Source: an uncultured Methylophaga sp.
GTDB lineage: Bacteria; Pseudomonadota; Gammaproteobacteria; Nitrosococcales; Methylophagaceae
NCBI GenBank assembly: GCA_913055695.1
Contig: CAJXKF010000001.1
Location: forward strand, 266,354 to 330,353
Direction of reading: 5' to 3'
Length of the DNA stretch: 64,000 nucleotides
The position numbers and the translations under genes are program-made. A model generated the notes under the pieces. That model was not told the origin of the DNA. It worked only from the letters and a program-made list of their open reading frames with translations, and did no database searches. Numbering within the stretch: position 1 is the first letter of the stretch; the number at the start of each line of letters is the position of its first letter. Positions 17,765-26,420 of this stretch are shown here, in pieces.

Positions 17765-18421
17765 CTAAACTGCAGCGGCCTCAGTCTGCATTTTGATTGC
17801 ATATCTCATCAGGGCATTACCGTCTGAGAGTCCGAGTTTTTTCCTGATGTTGGCTCTGTGAGCCTCAATCGTTTTCACACTTCGGTTATTAATGTAGGCA
17901 ATCTCGCTAGTGGATTTTCCCTGGGCAAGTAGCTGGAAGACCTCATATTCACAGGCTGTGAGATTGTCGATGACAGAGTCTCTGTCGCCAGACTCATTGC
18001 TGTCGATTCTGAAACGAATCGCATCACTGACAACGATTTGCCCCTGTCTGACATCCCGGATACCGTTGATAACCTTGTCAGAGGCTTCCTGCTTCATGAT
18101 GTACCCGCTCGCGCCAGCCTTGATGGCACGCTCAGCGTAGAGCAGCTCGTCATGCATTGATATCGCCAGGATCGGCAAATCAGGATGATAGATTTTCATC
18201 CACTTCATCAGTTCAAAACCGGACATTCCCTCCAGTGAAATATCGATGATGGCAACATCTACCTCAGAGGGGGCGTGCTGGAGAAATTGTTTTGCTTCGT
18301 TGACGCAGGCGCACTCATATACAACATCCATATCATCCTGGTTGTTGATCAGCATTGACATGCCTTGTCTCACCAGTTGGTGGTCTTCCACAAGCATCAT
18401 ACTGATTTGTTCATGAGCCAT
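17765..18421 (-). CDS. NarL/FixJ-family response regulator of the eps locus
   Basis: A 218-residue two-domain regulator. The receiver domain (1-120) has the acidic pocket ('MLVEDHQLV') and phospho-acceptor Asp in 'VAIIDISLEGMSG', plus the switch Lys in 'GYIMKQEAS'. The C-terminal LuxR-type helix-turn-helix is 'LTACEYEVFQLLAQGKSTSEIAYINNRSVKTIEAHRANIRKKLGLSD'. It takes the place of the LuxR-type EpsA regulator known from methanolan loci but has a full receiver. The sensor kinase next upstream is the likely partner. A clear Shine-Dalgarno (GAGGTGAG) precedes the ATG. It probably controls transcription of epsB onward, and perhaps itself. Confidence 0.9.
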   Translation of the reverse strand: MAHEQISMMLVEDHQLVRQGMSMLINNQDDMDVVYECACVNEAKQFLQHAPSEVDVAIIDISLEGMSGFELMKWMKIYHPDLPILAISMHDELLYAERAIKAGASGYIMKQEASDKVINGIRDVRQGQIVVSDAIRFRIDSNESGDRDSVIDNLTACEYEVFQLLAQGKSTSEIAYINNRSVKTIEAHRANIRKKLGLSDGNALMRYAIKMQTEAAAV

Positions 18422-18722
18422 ATACTCACCTCAACAATCTCTAAAATGGGTTTGCAAATTAACACTGACAAAGAAACCGCTATGTGAATTAATTCGTGTT
18501 ATTCGTATAACATCTCAAAACTCATCTTTTATCTGCTAATTTTGTGAACCAATAAAGGAAAATATAGAAACAATAAAACTGTTACACCCACCTTAATCAG
18601 AAAATAGCGAATAAAATAGGCGTTAGCTGATTGCCAACAGAGCAATCAAAACTCAATAAATTTACTGTTTAATGGAAGAGAGATAAGTTTGAATTCGAGC
18701 GGCATTGCTCAGGAACAAAAGA
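18422..18722 (-). other. AT-rich 301-bp control region between kinase and response regulator genes
   Basis: There is no credible coding sequence here. The region is clearly AT-richer than its flanks and precedes the response regulator and the eps genes, so it probably holds the eps promoter. The strongest element is the dyad at 18628-18648. A direct repeat of ACGAAT-type hexamers (plus-strand form ATTCGT, near 18490-18510) lies nearer the response regulator. I could not pick a convincing -35/-10 pair. Confidence 0.5.
18628..18648. promoter_or_regulatory. Inverted repeat TGATTGC-N7-GCAATCA, candidate operator
   Basis: A perfect 7-bp dyad with a 7-base spacer, about 207 bp upstream of the response regulator start. 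One-turn spacing between half-sites suits a dimeric helix-turn-helix regulator. Linking it to the adjacent NarL-type protein is inference. Confidence 0.4.
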
Positions 18723-21113
18723 TTAACGGACAACATTAACCTCAAAACCACCTTGCTTAGACATTGCGAAATCGACTTTCGCATTAATCAGTCTAGTCCT
18801 GTAAATGATGGACTGCAAACCAATTCCCATGATTTTGTTAACTTCTTGGTATTTTTGGTAATCAAAGCCGACACCATTGTCGCTGACCTGCAGTGTGAAA
18901 TTTTTATTGTTCACGGCCAACGCAATTTCTATCCTGCTGGCTCTGCCATGCTTGACTGCATTATTCACAGCTTCCTGGACAATCCTGTATAAGTTGAGCG
19001 ATACGATCCGGTCATTGACCAGGACCTCTCCGCGTGGGGTATAAACACAGTCGAGATTAAAGGTAGCTGAGGTATTTTTAGCCAGGCTGTCCAGGGCGGC
19101 GTTAAGCCCGTTAGATTCAAGTTCAACCGGCAGTAAGCCCCTCGCCAGACCTCGCACTTCTCCAATAACATCGTTGATCTGACTCACCAGTGTTGAAGCA
19201 TGGCTGGCGAACTCCGACTGCTTGGCAGTGAGGCCGTGATCAAGCAATTTGGCAAGAAATGAAATGCCCACCAGTTTCTGCCCGACCCCATCATGCAGAT
19301 CCTGTCCGATAGAGCGTTGCTGATCCTCTGTCATTTCAACCAACTCCGCCTCAATCTGACGCTGCTCGGTAATGTCCCTGCCAATGCTGATGATACCGTG
19401 TATATTGCCGTCTATGCCTTTCACAGGCGCCTTCACCAGGTCGAATAAGATTGCCGAGCAGTTGATTGCCCGCAGCCAGACTTCTTCGCGTAATAACTCA
19501 GCTTCGCCTTGCAGAATTTTCCTGTTCATCTCGGCCACCATGGGCGCGAATCTTTCAGAAAAAATATCATCTGAAGTCAGGTTCGGTGTTTGCTCTTCAT
19601 TCAGGCCTATCAATTGTTTAAACGCACTGTTGCTGTGGGTCAGGTTTCGTTCCTGATCTTCAATAAAGATCAGATCCGGGTTCGCATCAATAATACTTCT
19701 GAGGAGGGTTCGTTCATTCTCTACTTCACGGTGCCTGTCTTCCATAGCGATTTCTGCCTGCTTTCGAACAATCAGCAGGGAGGACTGATAGGCAATTCTT
19801 TGCAGTCTCTGTATATCTGCCAATTGAAAGCGCGCAAGCGAACCGTAGAAAACACAGAGTACACCAAGCGGTTTTCTAAACAGATCCATAATGGGAAAAC
19901 AATGAACGCCTCCCCATGGCTGCAGTTTCTCATCCAGGTTGATCCATGTCATCGGATTCTCCAGAGAACTGACCATTTCGCCCTGTTCGAAACACTGACT
20001 AACCGGACTGGCAAGCTGAGAAAACTCGACGGCAGTCAGAGACGTCATTAATGGTTTTGGCAGATTAAACTGTGCATCCAGCTTCAATTTTTCTGAAGCA
20101 TCCATCAGGAAAATAGCCGAATAACAGCCTTTCACATTATTAACCGCTGCTTTGCACTGAAGCATGAGTAAGGTGTTGAGTGACAGGGCCGTGTGCGCTA
20201 ACAGCTCATCCATCCGGCTACTCGCCGCTTTCCATTCTGCTTCCTCTCGCTGCACCTGACTGATACCGACTGCCAGGCCTGTAATCAACAAGGAAGTAAT
20301 GAATACCCACATCTCGAAAGCCAGTCCCGCCGTTTGTTCGCCGTAGTAGCCTATCGCGAAAAAATAGCTACTGTAAGCAGACATAAAGATTAGAAACACA
20401 CCCGCATAAACAGCGCTGAGGCCGACATATAAGGCTCCCCAGACAATCAATGGATAAAAAATGAAAGGTAAAAACAGAGACTGAAATGATTCACTGACAA
20501 ACACATCAGTAAAAATGGCCAGACATGATGCAAAAACGGCGACTAACCAGAGTACCTGCCTCTGATCGTATTGCAGTTTCACATATTGATAATTACCAAA
20601 AAGCAGCACTCGTGGTGCGATTAGCAGCACACCCATTGCTGTCCACATCCAGGAGTGCATCAGCACATCGAATGAAATTTGGAAGTCTTTATCATATTTG
20701 TCGAGGAGCACCAGACTGGATAAAGTGGAAAGTAAGGCGGCCACCCCACTCCCCCAGACCAGAAGCGAGATCACGCTTTTTCTGTTCTCGAGATTATTAT
20801 CAAATTGATCAAAATTGAGCATGCCCCATCTGCCGACGATGGCAGCAAGAACGCAGAGTATGGAAATTAAGACGGCCAGCCAGACTGGCGTATCAAACAG
20901 CAACTGTGAAATCAGAACGCCTGCCACTACAGCAGGAATAATGCGAAAGCCAAACAGTAATAAAGCCGCCAGCGACAGACTTAATTCAAAACCAATTGCC
21001 GAACGAGGCAAATCGGGAAAATCAAACAGCTTTCCCAGGGAAGCAAGGAGAATTATCGCCAGTGTGATGCTGATAAAGGTTTTTGCTGACAGGTCTGTCG
21101 CAGTCGCATTCAT
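18723..21113 (-). CDS. MASE1-GAF-PAS sensor histidine kinase (NarX/UhpB type HisKA_3)
   Basis: A protein of about 796 residues. The first 300 residues carry eight or more hydrophobic helices of the MASE1 type. A GAF-like region (around 310-450, 'NNVKGCYSAIFLMDASEKLKL') follows, then a PAS/PAC domain (around 475-590, 'LIFIEDQERNLTHSNSAFKQLIGL' and 'GIISIGRDITEQ'). The kinase core has the phospho-accepting His in 'RSIGQDLHDGVGQKLVG', an N-box 'VQEAVNNAVKHGRA' and a G-box 'DNGVGFDYQ'. This HisKA_3 arrangement pairs with NarL-type regulators, here the gene 301 bp downstream. The signal sensed is unknown. The ATG at 21113 follows an AGGG element; a GTG one codon earlier is the alternative. Confidence 0.9.
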   Translation of the reverse strand: MNATATDLSAKTFISITLAIILLASLGKLFDFPDLPRSAIGFELSLSLAALLLFGFRIIPAVVAGVLISQLLFDTPVWLAVLISILCVLAAIVGRWGMLNFDQFDNNLENRKSVISLLVWGSGVAALLSTLSSLVLLDKYDKDFQISFDVLMHSWMWTAMGVLLIAPRVLLFGNYQYVKLQYDQRQVLWLVAVFASCLAIFTDVFVSESFQSLFLPFIFYPLIVWGALYVGLSAVYAGVFLIFMSAYSSYFFAIGYYGEQTAGLAFEMWVFITSLLITGLAVGISQVQREEAEWKAASSRMDELLAHTALSLNTLLMLQCKAAVNNVKGCYSAIFLMDASEKLKLDAQFNLPKPLMTSLTAVEFSQLASPVSQCFEQGEMVSSLENPMTWINLDEKLQPWGGVHCFPIMDLFRKPLGVLCVFYGSLARFQLADIQRLQRIAYQSSLLIVRKQAEIAMEDRHREVENERTLLRSIIDANPDLIFIEDQERNLTHSNSAFKQLIGLNEEQTPNLTSDDIFSERFAPMVAEMNRKILQGEAELLREEVWLRAINCSAILFDLVKAPVKGIDGNIHGIISIGRDITEQRQIEAELVEMTEDQQRSIGQDLHDGVGQKLVGISFLAKLLDHGLTAKQSEFASHASTLVSQINDVIGEVRGLARGLLPVELESNGLNAALDSLAKNTSATFNLDCVYTPRGEVLVNDRIVSLNLYRIVQEAVNNAVKHGRASRIEIALAVNNKNFTLQVSDNGVGFDYQKYQEVNKIMGIGLQSIIYRTRLINAKVDFAMSKQGGFEVNVVR

Positions 21114-21347
21114 CACGAACCCTGTGGCTTATTAGAAGAGGAGTCAGAGGATGACTTTACGAGAGTTTAGCAAGCCCAGCGCCGGGATTATTTCGACTGG
21201 TTAGAAATCTTGTGGGGATGATGGATTACAACCGACTTTCAGCAACAGAAAACCGGATGACTTAACAATTTATATTGGTGATTCGGTTCTGCAGAATACA
21301 GAACCCTGATAGGAACTCAATCAGTACCCATATTTTTATATGGGAAT

Positions 21348-21424
<77 letters not shown>

Positions 21425-21477
21425 CCTGATTAGACTGCGCATTATACATAGCCCCCTGGGGGCATGCAAGGCGATTT

Positions 21478-22884
21478 CTAACTTTCTTTTAATTTTCTTG
21501 TCAGCGTGTTTCTGCCCCACCCCAGAAGCTTGGCTGCTTCCTGCCTTTTGCCTGCGGTTTTCTCCAGCGCGACTTCCATCAATAACTGTTCAATCAGAGG
21601 GACAACATCAGCTAAGGCGCCCTCCTGTCCGCTCAGGGCCTTGTTCGCCGCCCATTGACGGAACAGCTGCTGCCAGTCGCTGCCGTGGCGGGTTCCTCCC
21701 TCTGTGTTCTCAGCAGAGAGTTCTACCGGCAGATCATCCATCTGCACAACCTGGCCCGGTGACATGACCGTCAGCCAGCGGCAGGTGTTTTCCAGTTGCC
21801 GGACATTACCTGGCCAGGGTAACTGCGACAGATAACTTTCGACATCGGGCGACACGCTCTTGGTCGCCATATTGAGTTCCCTCGCCGCCTTGTTAAGGAA
21901 ATAAGCGACCAGTGCCGGTATATCCTCGCGCCGCTCCCGCAGGGAGGGAATATGAATGCGGATGACATTGAGACGGTGAAATAAGTCTTCCCTGAAATCA
22001 CCGCGTTCGACTAACTTTTCCAGGTTCTGATGCGTAGCAGCAATAATGCGAACATCGACTTTAACCCCACTGTGACCACCGACACGAAAGAATTCGCCAT
22101 CTGACAGTACACGTAATAAACGTGTCTGCAATTCAATCGGCATATCACCGATTTCATCTAGGAACAGGGTACCGCCATTGGCCTGCTCAAAGCGGCCTTT
22201 ACGCTGCACATGGGCGCCGGTGAAAGCGCCTTTTTCATGACCGAACAGTTCTGATTCCAATAATTCCTTGGGGATCGCCGCCATGTTCAGGGCGATAAAA
22301 GGCGACTGTCGTCTGGGGCTGTGACGATGTAAAGCCTGGGCAACCAGTTCTTTACCAGTACCTGACTCGCCATTAATCAGCACCGTGATATTGGAGCGGG
22401 CCAGTCGGCCTATAGCTCTGAAAACCTCCTGCATGGCTGGCGCTTCACCGACTATTTCAGCACCGAGGTTAAAGTCCTCAGCCGGGCTTTTTTCCTGTTC
22501 CCTGCTATGGGCCACAGCACGTTGAACAAGCTCCACCGCTTCATCCACGTCGAAGGGCTTGGGCAAATACTCAAAAGCGCCGCCTTCATAGACCGATACC
22601 GCACTATCCAGATCCGAATAAGCCGTCATGATGATGACTGGCAGCTCAGGATGCCGCTGTTTGATTTCTGACAAGAGTTGCAGGCCGTCAATACCCGGCA
22701 TTCTGATATCGCTGATGAGTACATCTGGCGCTTCTTCACGCCCCTGCTTTAATTCATGTAATACAACATCGGCCGTTTCAAATGCCCGAACCGTGATATC
22801 TACCGCTTCCAGTGCTTTCTGCAGGACCCATCGTATGGATCGGTCATCGTCGACTATCCAGGCTATCGCTTTAGTGGCGTTCAC
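21478..22884 (-). CDS. ntrC: Nitrogen regulation response regulator NtrC (GlnG)
   Basis: A 468-residue sigma-54 activator. The receiver domain has '[13 protein letters not shown]' and phospho-acceptor Asp in '[14 protein letters not shown]'. The AAA+ domain has Walker A '[11 protein letters not shown]', the sigma-54-contacting 'GAFTGA' loop, Walker B '[12 protein letters not shown]' and sensor '[14 protein letters not shown]'. The C-terminal Fis-type helix-turn-helix is '[22 protein letters not shown]'. It should bind the GCAC-N7-GTGC sites upstream of ntrB (24105-24119) and glnA (26365-26379). The start overlaps the ntrB end by 14 bp, implying translational coupling. Confidence 0.96.
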   Translation of the reverse strand: MNATKAIAWIVDDDRSIRWVLQKALEAVDITVRAFETADVVLHELKQGREEAPDVLISDIRMPGIDGLQLLSEIKQRHPELPVIIMTAYSDLDSAVSVYEGGAFEYLPKPFDVDEAVELVQRAVAHSREQEKSPAEDFNLGAEIVGEAPAMQEVFRAIGRLARSNITVLINGESGTGKELVAQALHRHSPRRQSPFIALNMAAIPKELLESELFGHEKGAFTGAHVQRKGRFEQANGGTLFLDEIGDMPIELQTRLLRVLSDGEFFRVGGHSGVKVDVRIIAATHQNLEKLVERGDFREDLFHRLNVIRIHIPSLRERREDIPALVAYFLNKAARELNMATKSVSPDVESYLSQLPWPGNVRQLENTCRWLTVMSPGQVVQMDDLPVELSAENTEGGTRHGSDWQQLFRQWAANKALSGQEGALADVVPLIEQLLMEVALEKTAGKRQEAAKLLGWGRNTLTRKLKES

Positions 22885-23926
22885 GTGCTAACTCCAAAGG
22901 AAATATAACTGAGAAAATCGTCTGTCCCGGATGGCTGTTGCACGACACTGTGCCGCCATTTCTCTGGACCAGGTTCTGTACCAGATAGAGCCCAAGGCCA
23001 GTGCCATCAGCACGGCCGGTGACTAAGGGGTAAAACAGACTATCCTGCAAAGATTTGGGAATGCCCGGGCCGTTGTCTTCAATTTCAACCAGAACGCCCA
23101 GGCGGTAATACTGTTTTTCAATAGTGATGTTGCGTTGTATGCGGGTCCGCAATGTAATCAGACCGACCCCATTCATCGCCTGTACTGCATTGCGCACGAT
23201 GTTGAGAAAGATCTGGATCAGCTGATCAAAATCGGCAAAGAGTTCAGGAATACTGGGATCGTAATCAATTTTGAATTTGAGTCTTTCATCGACTTCAATG
23301 TCGACCAGCTGTCTGACATGCTGAAGGACTTCATGAATATTGGTGTCACGTTTTTCCGGCTGCTGATTCGGTCCCAGCATCCGGTTCATCAGATTCTGCA
23401 GTCTGTCTGCTTCGGTAATAATAATGCGGGTGTATTCCTTCAGATCTTCTGAATCAAGCTGACGTTCCAGTAATTGGGCCGCCCCGCGCAGCCCCCCCAG
23501 TGGATTCTTGATTTCATGTGCCAGGCCGCGAACGACCTGCTGCTGGGTGTGGAGGTTTTCATCACGGTTGATGCGCTGCTGATAATCGAGCTGAGCCAGC
23601 TCAAGAATGATGTATGGCTCATCGACATCGAGCATTTTTATCGCACAATCGGCCAGAATCTCACCACTTGCCGGTAAAAACAATTGCACTTCACGCTCTA
23701 TCAATGCCTGCCCGGTCGAGACCACTCTTCTCAGTGAACCGAGCAGCCGTTTTTCACCCGGCAATAAGGTTTGCAACGGAATATGTTCTGCCTGACGCTG
23801 GCTGATCTCAAACAGAATTTCGGTGGCTGTATTGATATAGCAGACCCGTAATGATTCATCCAGGACCAGAACGGCGGTCGTCAGGTTTTCCAGTACATCA
23901 TTACTGGCAATGGCATCGTGACTCAT
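22871..23926 (-). CDS. ntrB: Nitrogen regulation sensor histidine kinase NtrB (GlnL)
   Basis: A cytoplasmic protein of about 351 residues. A PAS domain ('TAVLVLDESLRVCYINTATEILF', N-terminal 110 residues) precedes the HisKA H-box 'VRGLAHEIKNPLGGLRGAAQLL', an N-box 'IVRNAVQAMNGVG' and G-boxes 'IEDNGPGIP' and 'GTGLGLYLVQNLV'. It phosphorylates and dephosphorylates NtrC under PII control. In-frame ATGs at 23947 and 23941 exist. I prefer 23926 because the sigma-54 element at 23957-23975 predicts a transcript start near 23948, and because the remaining N-terminus has about the length seen in E. coli NtrB. Confidence 0.94.
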   Translation of the reverse strand: MSHDAIASNDVLENLTTAVLVLDESLRVCYINTATEILFEISQRQAEHIPLQTLLPGEKRLLGSLRRVVSTGQALIEREVQLFLPASGEILADCAIKMLDVDEPYIILELAQLDYQQRINRDENLHTQQQVVRGLAHEIKNPLGGLRGAAQLLERQLDSEDLKEYTRIIITEADRLQNLMNRMLGPNQQPEKRDTNIHEVLQHVRQLVDIEVDERLKFKIDYDPSIPELFADFDQLIQIFLNIVRNAVQAMNGVGLITLRTRIQRNITIEKQYYRLGVLVEIEDNGPGIPKSLQDSLFYPLVTGRADGTGLGLYLVQNLVQRNGGTVSCNSHPGQTIFSVIFPLELARERH

Positions 23927-23956
23927 TGTAGTGACACTCATATACATGGTCAGCTG

Positions 23957-23975
23957 TTAGCAAAAAACGCTCCAT
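23957..23975 (-). promoter_or_regulatory. Sigma-54 (-24/-12) promoter of ntrBC
   Basis: Minus strand reads ATGGAGCGTTTTTTGCTAA: TGG..CG then TTGCT, with GG and GC exactly 10 bases apart as the consensus requires (GG at 23973-23972, GC at 23961-23960). The predicted transcript start is about 12 bases downstream. The same bases form a weak imperfect hairpin; the promoter reading fits better. Confidence 0.65.
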
Positions 23976-24104
23976 TTAATGGCGTTTTATGCTTGCTGAG
24001 CGGTAAGCTGTTGATTGTTGGTCAAACTCGCTTAATACGCCTTGTGCACGAGTGAGTTTAACTTTGTTGGAATCAGCAATATAGCATTTAAATGAAGAAA
24101 TAAC

Positions 24105-24119
24105 GCACCAATAAGGTGC
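24105..24119. promoter_or_regulatory. NtrC-type binding site upstream of ntrB
   Basis: GCACCAATAAGGTGC: a perfect GCAC-N7-GTGC dyad, the NtrC consensus core, with flanking bases extending the symmetry. It lies about 160 bp upstream of the predicted sigma-54 start, a usual enhancer distance, and 12 bp after the stop of the DUF4124 gene. Confidence 0.65.
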
Positions 24120-24130
24120 ATTAATACTTA

Positions 24131-24721
24131 TTAGGGGGACGGGGTCGGCTTGCCACCGGTCGGACCGGGCGGCTTCAGACCCGGATTATTCTGCACAGAG
24201 GCACGATGCAGGTGAAAGGTCACGCTACCGGTGCTGGTTAAGGTCGCACCACTACTATCGACAACCAGGGCATTAAGGGTATGCGTGCCGCGACTGAGGT
24301 TATTGAGCTGAAAAGTAGTAGAACTGCGGGGTTCAGAAACCGCCTCGCCATCCAGCTGTAACAGGATCTTGTCGCCCCGCTCAGCATCCAGCGAGGGTTC
24401 AACGATGGTACTCACCGTCACATCGCCATTATTAACCCAGATACTTTCATCATTGGCGGGTGCCACAATACGGATTTGATAATCAGGCACATCGGCCTGT
24501 TGTTCAGTGCCTTCCTCATCCGGTGACAGTTTGAGAATGTCGTCGGTGACGGCTTCATCATCGACCGGTGTATAGGTGGTGGCCGGCGGTAAGTCGACTC
24601 GCTCGGCGCCGGGTCTCGGCTCATCGGTGAACACCACATTACCGCTGTCATCGACCCAGCGGTAAATCTCCGCATGAGCCGGCAGCAGGAAAAGCAGCAT
24701 CAATAGTGCAGTGAGTTTCAT
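24131..24721 (-). CDS. DUF4124 domain-containing exported protein
   Basis: A protein of about 196 residues. A signal peptide ('MKLTALLMLLFLLPAHA') is followed by the DUF4124 core 'EIYRWVDDSGNVVFTDEPRPGAERVDLPP', then an acidic linker and a C-terminal beta-sandwich-like region ('IRIVAPANDESIWVNNGDVTVSTIVEPSL' and 'FQLNNLSRGTHTLNALVVDSSGATL'), ending in a Pro/Gly tail. Function is unknown. From memory, a DUF4124 gene between glnA and ntrB also occurs in Pseudomonas-type genomes, so it may be nitrogen-linked. In-frame starts at 24733 and 24757 would precede the signal peptide and are less likely. Confidence 0.85.
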   Translation of the reverse strand: MKLTALLMLLFLLPAHAEIYRWVDDSGNVVFTDEPRPGAERVDLPPATTYTPVDDEAVTDDILKLSPDEEGTEQQADVPDYQIRIVAPANDESIWVNNGDVTVSTIVEPSLDAERGDKILLQLDGEAVSEPRSSTTFQLNNLSRGTHTLNALVVDSSGATLTSTGSVTFHLHRASVQNNPGLKPPGPTGGKPTPSP

Positions 24722-24767
24722 ACTCTGAAGCATAGGACGAAGCGGCTCAGGGCGCAACTTTCAGGCA

Positions 24768-24796
24768 CAAAAAAAGCGCCACAGGGGCGCTTTTTC
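24768..24796. terminator. Bidirectional rho-independent terminator after glnA
   Basis: A 10-bp stem AAAAAGCGCC/GGCGCTTTTT with a 5-base loop, flanked by A and T tracts. It lies 27 bp after the glnA stop on the minus strand and separates glnA from the DUF4124-ntrBC genes. That explains why ntrB has its own promoter elements. Confidence 0.88.
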
Positions 24797-24822
24797 TGTT
24801 GTCGGAGCCAGACTCGACTGAA

Positions 24823-26232
24823 TTAAACGCTGTAGTACAGGTCGTATTCGGCCGGGTGAGTTTCCATACGCAGACGGGTGACTTCTTCCATCTTAAGCGC
24901 GATGTAGCCGTCGATCATGTCGTCGGTGAATACACCACCTTCAGTCAGGAAGGCACGGTCTTCGTCCAGTGCGTTCAAAGCCATATCCAGCGCATGACAC
25001 ACGGTCGGAATTTCAGCCGCTTCTTCTGCAGGCAGATCGTACAAGTCTTTATCCATGGCATCGCCAGGGTGAATCTTGTTCTTAATACCGTCCAGACCCG
25101 CCATCAACATGGCAGAGAATGCCAGGTATGGGTTGGCAGACGGATCAGGGAAGCGAACTTCGATACGACGTGCTTTTGGGTTGCTGACGTATGGGATACG
25201 GATAGAAGCAGAGCGGTTACGGGCTGAATAAGCCAGCATAACAGGGGCTTCAAAGCCTGGGACCAGACGCTTGTAGCTGTTAGTGGAAGAGTTGGTGAAC
25301 GCGTTCAGGGCACGGGCGTGCTTGATGATGCCGCCGATGTAATACAGAGCCGTTTCAGACAGGCCGCCGTACTTGTTGCCTGAGAACAGGTTGTCACCAC
25401 CTTTAGAAATAGATTGGTGAACGTGCATACCGCTACCGTTATCGCCAACCAGCGGTTTGGGCATGAAAGTCGCTGTTTTGCCATAGGCATGAGCCACGTT
25501 ATGAACAACGTATTTCAGGATTTGCACTTCGTCCGCTTTTTTCACCAGGGTGTTGAATTTAACACCGATTTCGCACTGACCGGCAGTGGCAACTTCGTGG
25601 TGATGAACTTCGGTTTCCAGACCCATTTCTTCCATGGTCAGACACATGGCAGAACGAATGTCCTGCAGTGAATCAACTGGAGGAACCGGGAAGTAACCGC
25701 CTTTCACTTTAGGACGGTGACCCATGTTGCCATCCGGGAAGACTTTTTCAGTATTCCAGGAAGACTCATCAGAGTCGACTTTATAGAAAGAACCGGAAAT
25801 GTCGCTGCCCCAGCGAACATCATCCAGAATAAAGAATTCTGGTTCTGGGCCAAAGAAAGCAGTGTCAGCCAGGCCAGTTGATTCCAGATAAGCTTCGGCA
25901 CGTTTGGCCACACTGCGTGGGTCACGCTCGTAGCCTTGCATGGTGGCAGGCTCAACGATGTCACAACGAATGATCAGGGTGTTGTCATCCATAAAAGGAT
26001 CCATCACCGCAGTTTCAGGATCCGGCATCAGGATCATGTCTGATTCATTGATGCCTTTCCAGCCAGCTACAGAAGAGCCGTCGAACATTGCGCCTTCTGT
26101 GAAGGTATCTTCATCAATGGAATGCGCTGGATAAGAAACGTGTTGCTCTTTACCACGCGTATCGGTGAAACGGAAGTCAACAAACTTGACGTCCTCATCT
26201 TTGATCATTTGAAGCACATTTTCGACAGACAT
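24823..26232 (-). CDS. glnA: Type I glutamine synthetase
   Basis: A 469-residue enzyme that makes glutamine from glutamate, ammonia and ATP as a cytoplasmic dodecamer. Hallmarks: beta-grasp '[18 protein letters not shown]', metal-binding '[10 protein letters not shown]', ATP-binding '[16 protein letters not shown]' and the glutamate-site '[10 protein letters not shown]'. The adenylylation site is '[11 protein letters not shown]' with Tyr398, so this is GSI-beta regulated by GlnE. Length matches E. coli GlnA. The gene has a sigma-54 promoter and NtrC-type sites upstream and a strong terminator downstream, so it is transcribed alone under nitrogen control. Confidence 0.98.
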   Translation of the reverse strand: MSVENVLQMIKDEDVKFVDFRFTDTRGKEQHVSYPAHSIDEDTFTEGAMFDGSSVAGWKGINESDMILMPDPETAVMDPFMDDNTLIIRCDIVEPATMQGYERDPRSVAKRAEAYLESTGLADTAFFGPEPEFFILDDVRWGSDISGSFYKVDSDESSWNTEKVFPDGNMGHRPKVKGGYFPVPPVDSLQDIRSAMCLTMEEMGLETEVHHHEVATAGQCEIGVKFNTLVKKADEVQILKYVVHNVAHAYGKTATFMPKPLVGDNGSGMHVHQSISKGGDNLFSGNKYGGLSETALYYIGGIIKHARALNAFTNSSTNSYKRLVPGFEAPVMLAYSARNRSASIRIPYVSNPKARRIEVRFPDPSANPYLAFSAMLMAGLDGIKNKIHPGDAMDKDLYDLPAEEAAEIPTVCHALDMALNALDEDRAFLTEGGVFTDDMIDGYIALKMEEVTRLRMETHPAEYDLYYSV

Positions 26233-26256
26233 TTAACTTCTCCAATTTTTAGAAAC

Positions 26257-26274
26257 TGCACATTGCATTGTGCA
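26257..26274. repeat. Palindrome in the glnA leader
   Basis: TGCACATTGCATTGTGCA has 6-bp arms and a 6-base centre. It resembles an NtrC half-site pair, but the GCAC/GTGC spacing is 8, not 7, and it lies downstream of the predicted sigma-54 start. It could be a leader hairpin or a low-affinity site. Confidence 0.4.
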
Positions 26275-26294
26275 AAAAAACTCGCGACATAGTA

Positions 26295-26312
26295 CAGCAG
26301 AAATCACGCCAA
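26295..26312 (-). promoter_or_regulatory. Sigma-54 (-24/-12) promoter of glnA
   Basis: Minus strand TTGGCGTGATTTCTGCTG: GG at 26310-26309 and GC at 26298-26297 are exactly 10 bases apart, and TGGC plus TGCT match the consensus boxes. The predicted start is near 26285, giving a leader of about 50 bases before the glnA ATG at 26232. Confidence 0.6.
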
Positions 26313-26341
26313 CTTTCACTGTTACGATAAATCAACCATTT

Positions 26342-26420
26342 AGGTGCAACTGCACCTTACGATAGCACTATTATGGTGCGTAAAAACACCGTCATGGATC
26401 ATTTTGGTGCTATGCACCAA
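26342..26420. promoter_or_regulatory. NtrC enhancer cluster upstream of glnA
   Basis: Three dyads with GGTGC/GCACC half-sites lie in 79 bp. The central one, GCACTATTATGGTGC (26365-26379), is a canonical GCAC-N7-GTGC NtrC site centred about 87 bp upstream of the predicted start. The outer two, AGGTGCAACTGCACCT (26342-26357) and TTGGTGCTATGCACCAA (26404-26420), carry the half-sites in reversed order with short spacers. The outermost overlaps the stop codon of the TusA-like gene. Confidence 0.6.

Noticed and set aside
21327-21344. Hairpin after the initiator tRNA as a rho-independent terminator
   Set aside because: It has a 7-bp AT-rich stem and no T tract on the transcribed strand; at most a processing hairpin.
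23964-23990. Hairpin with a T tract just upstream of ntrB, possible terminator or attenuator
   Set aside because: The stem is imperfect with unpaired bases, and the same bases form a well-spaced sigma-54 promoter that explains the T run better.
26257-26274. Leader palindrome as a canonical NtrC site of glnA
   Set aside because: The GCAC/GTGC spacing is 8 rather than 7, and it lies downstream of the predicted transcript start.
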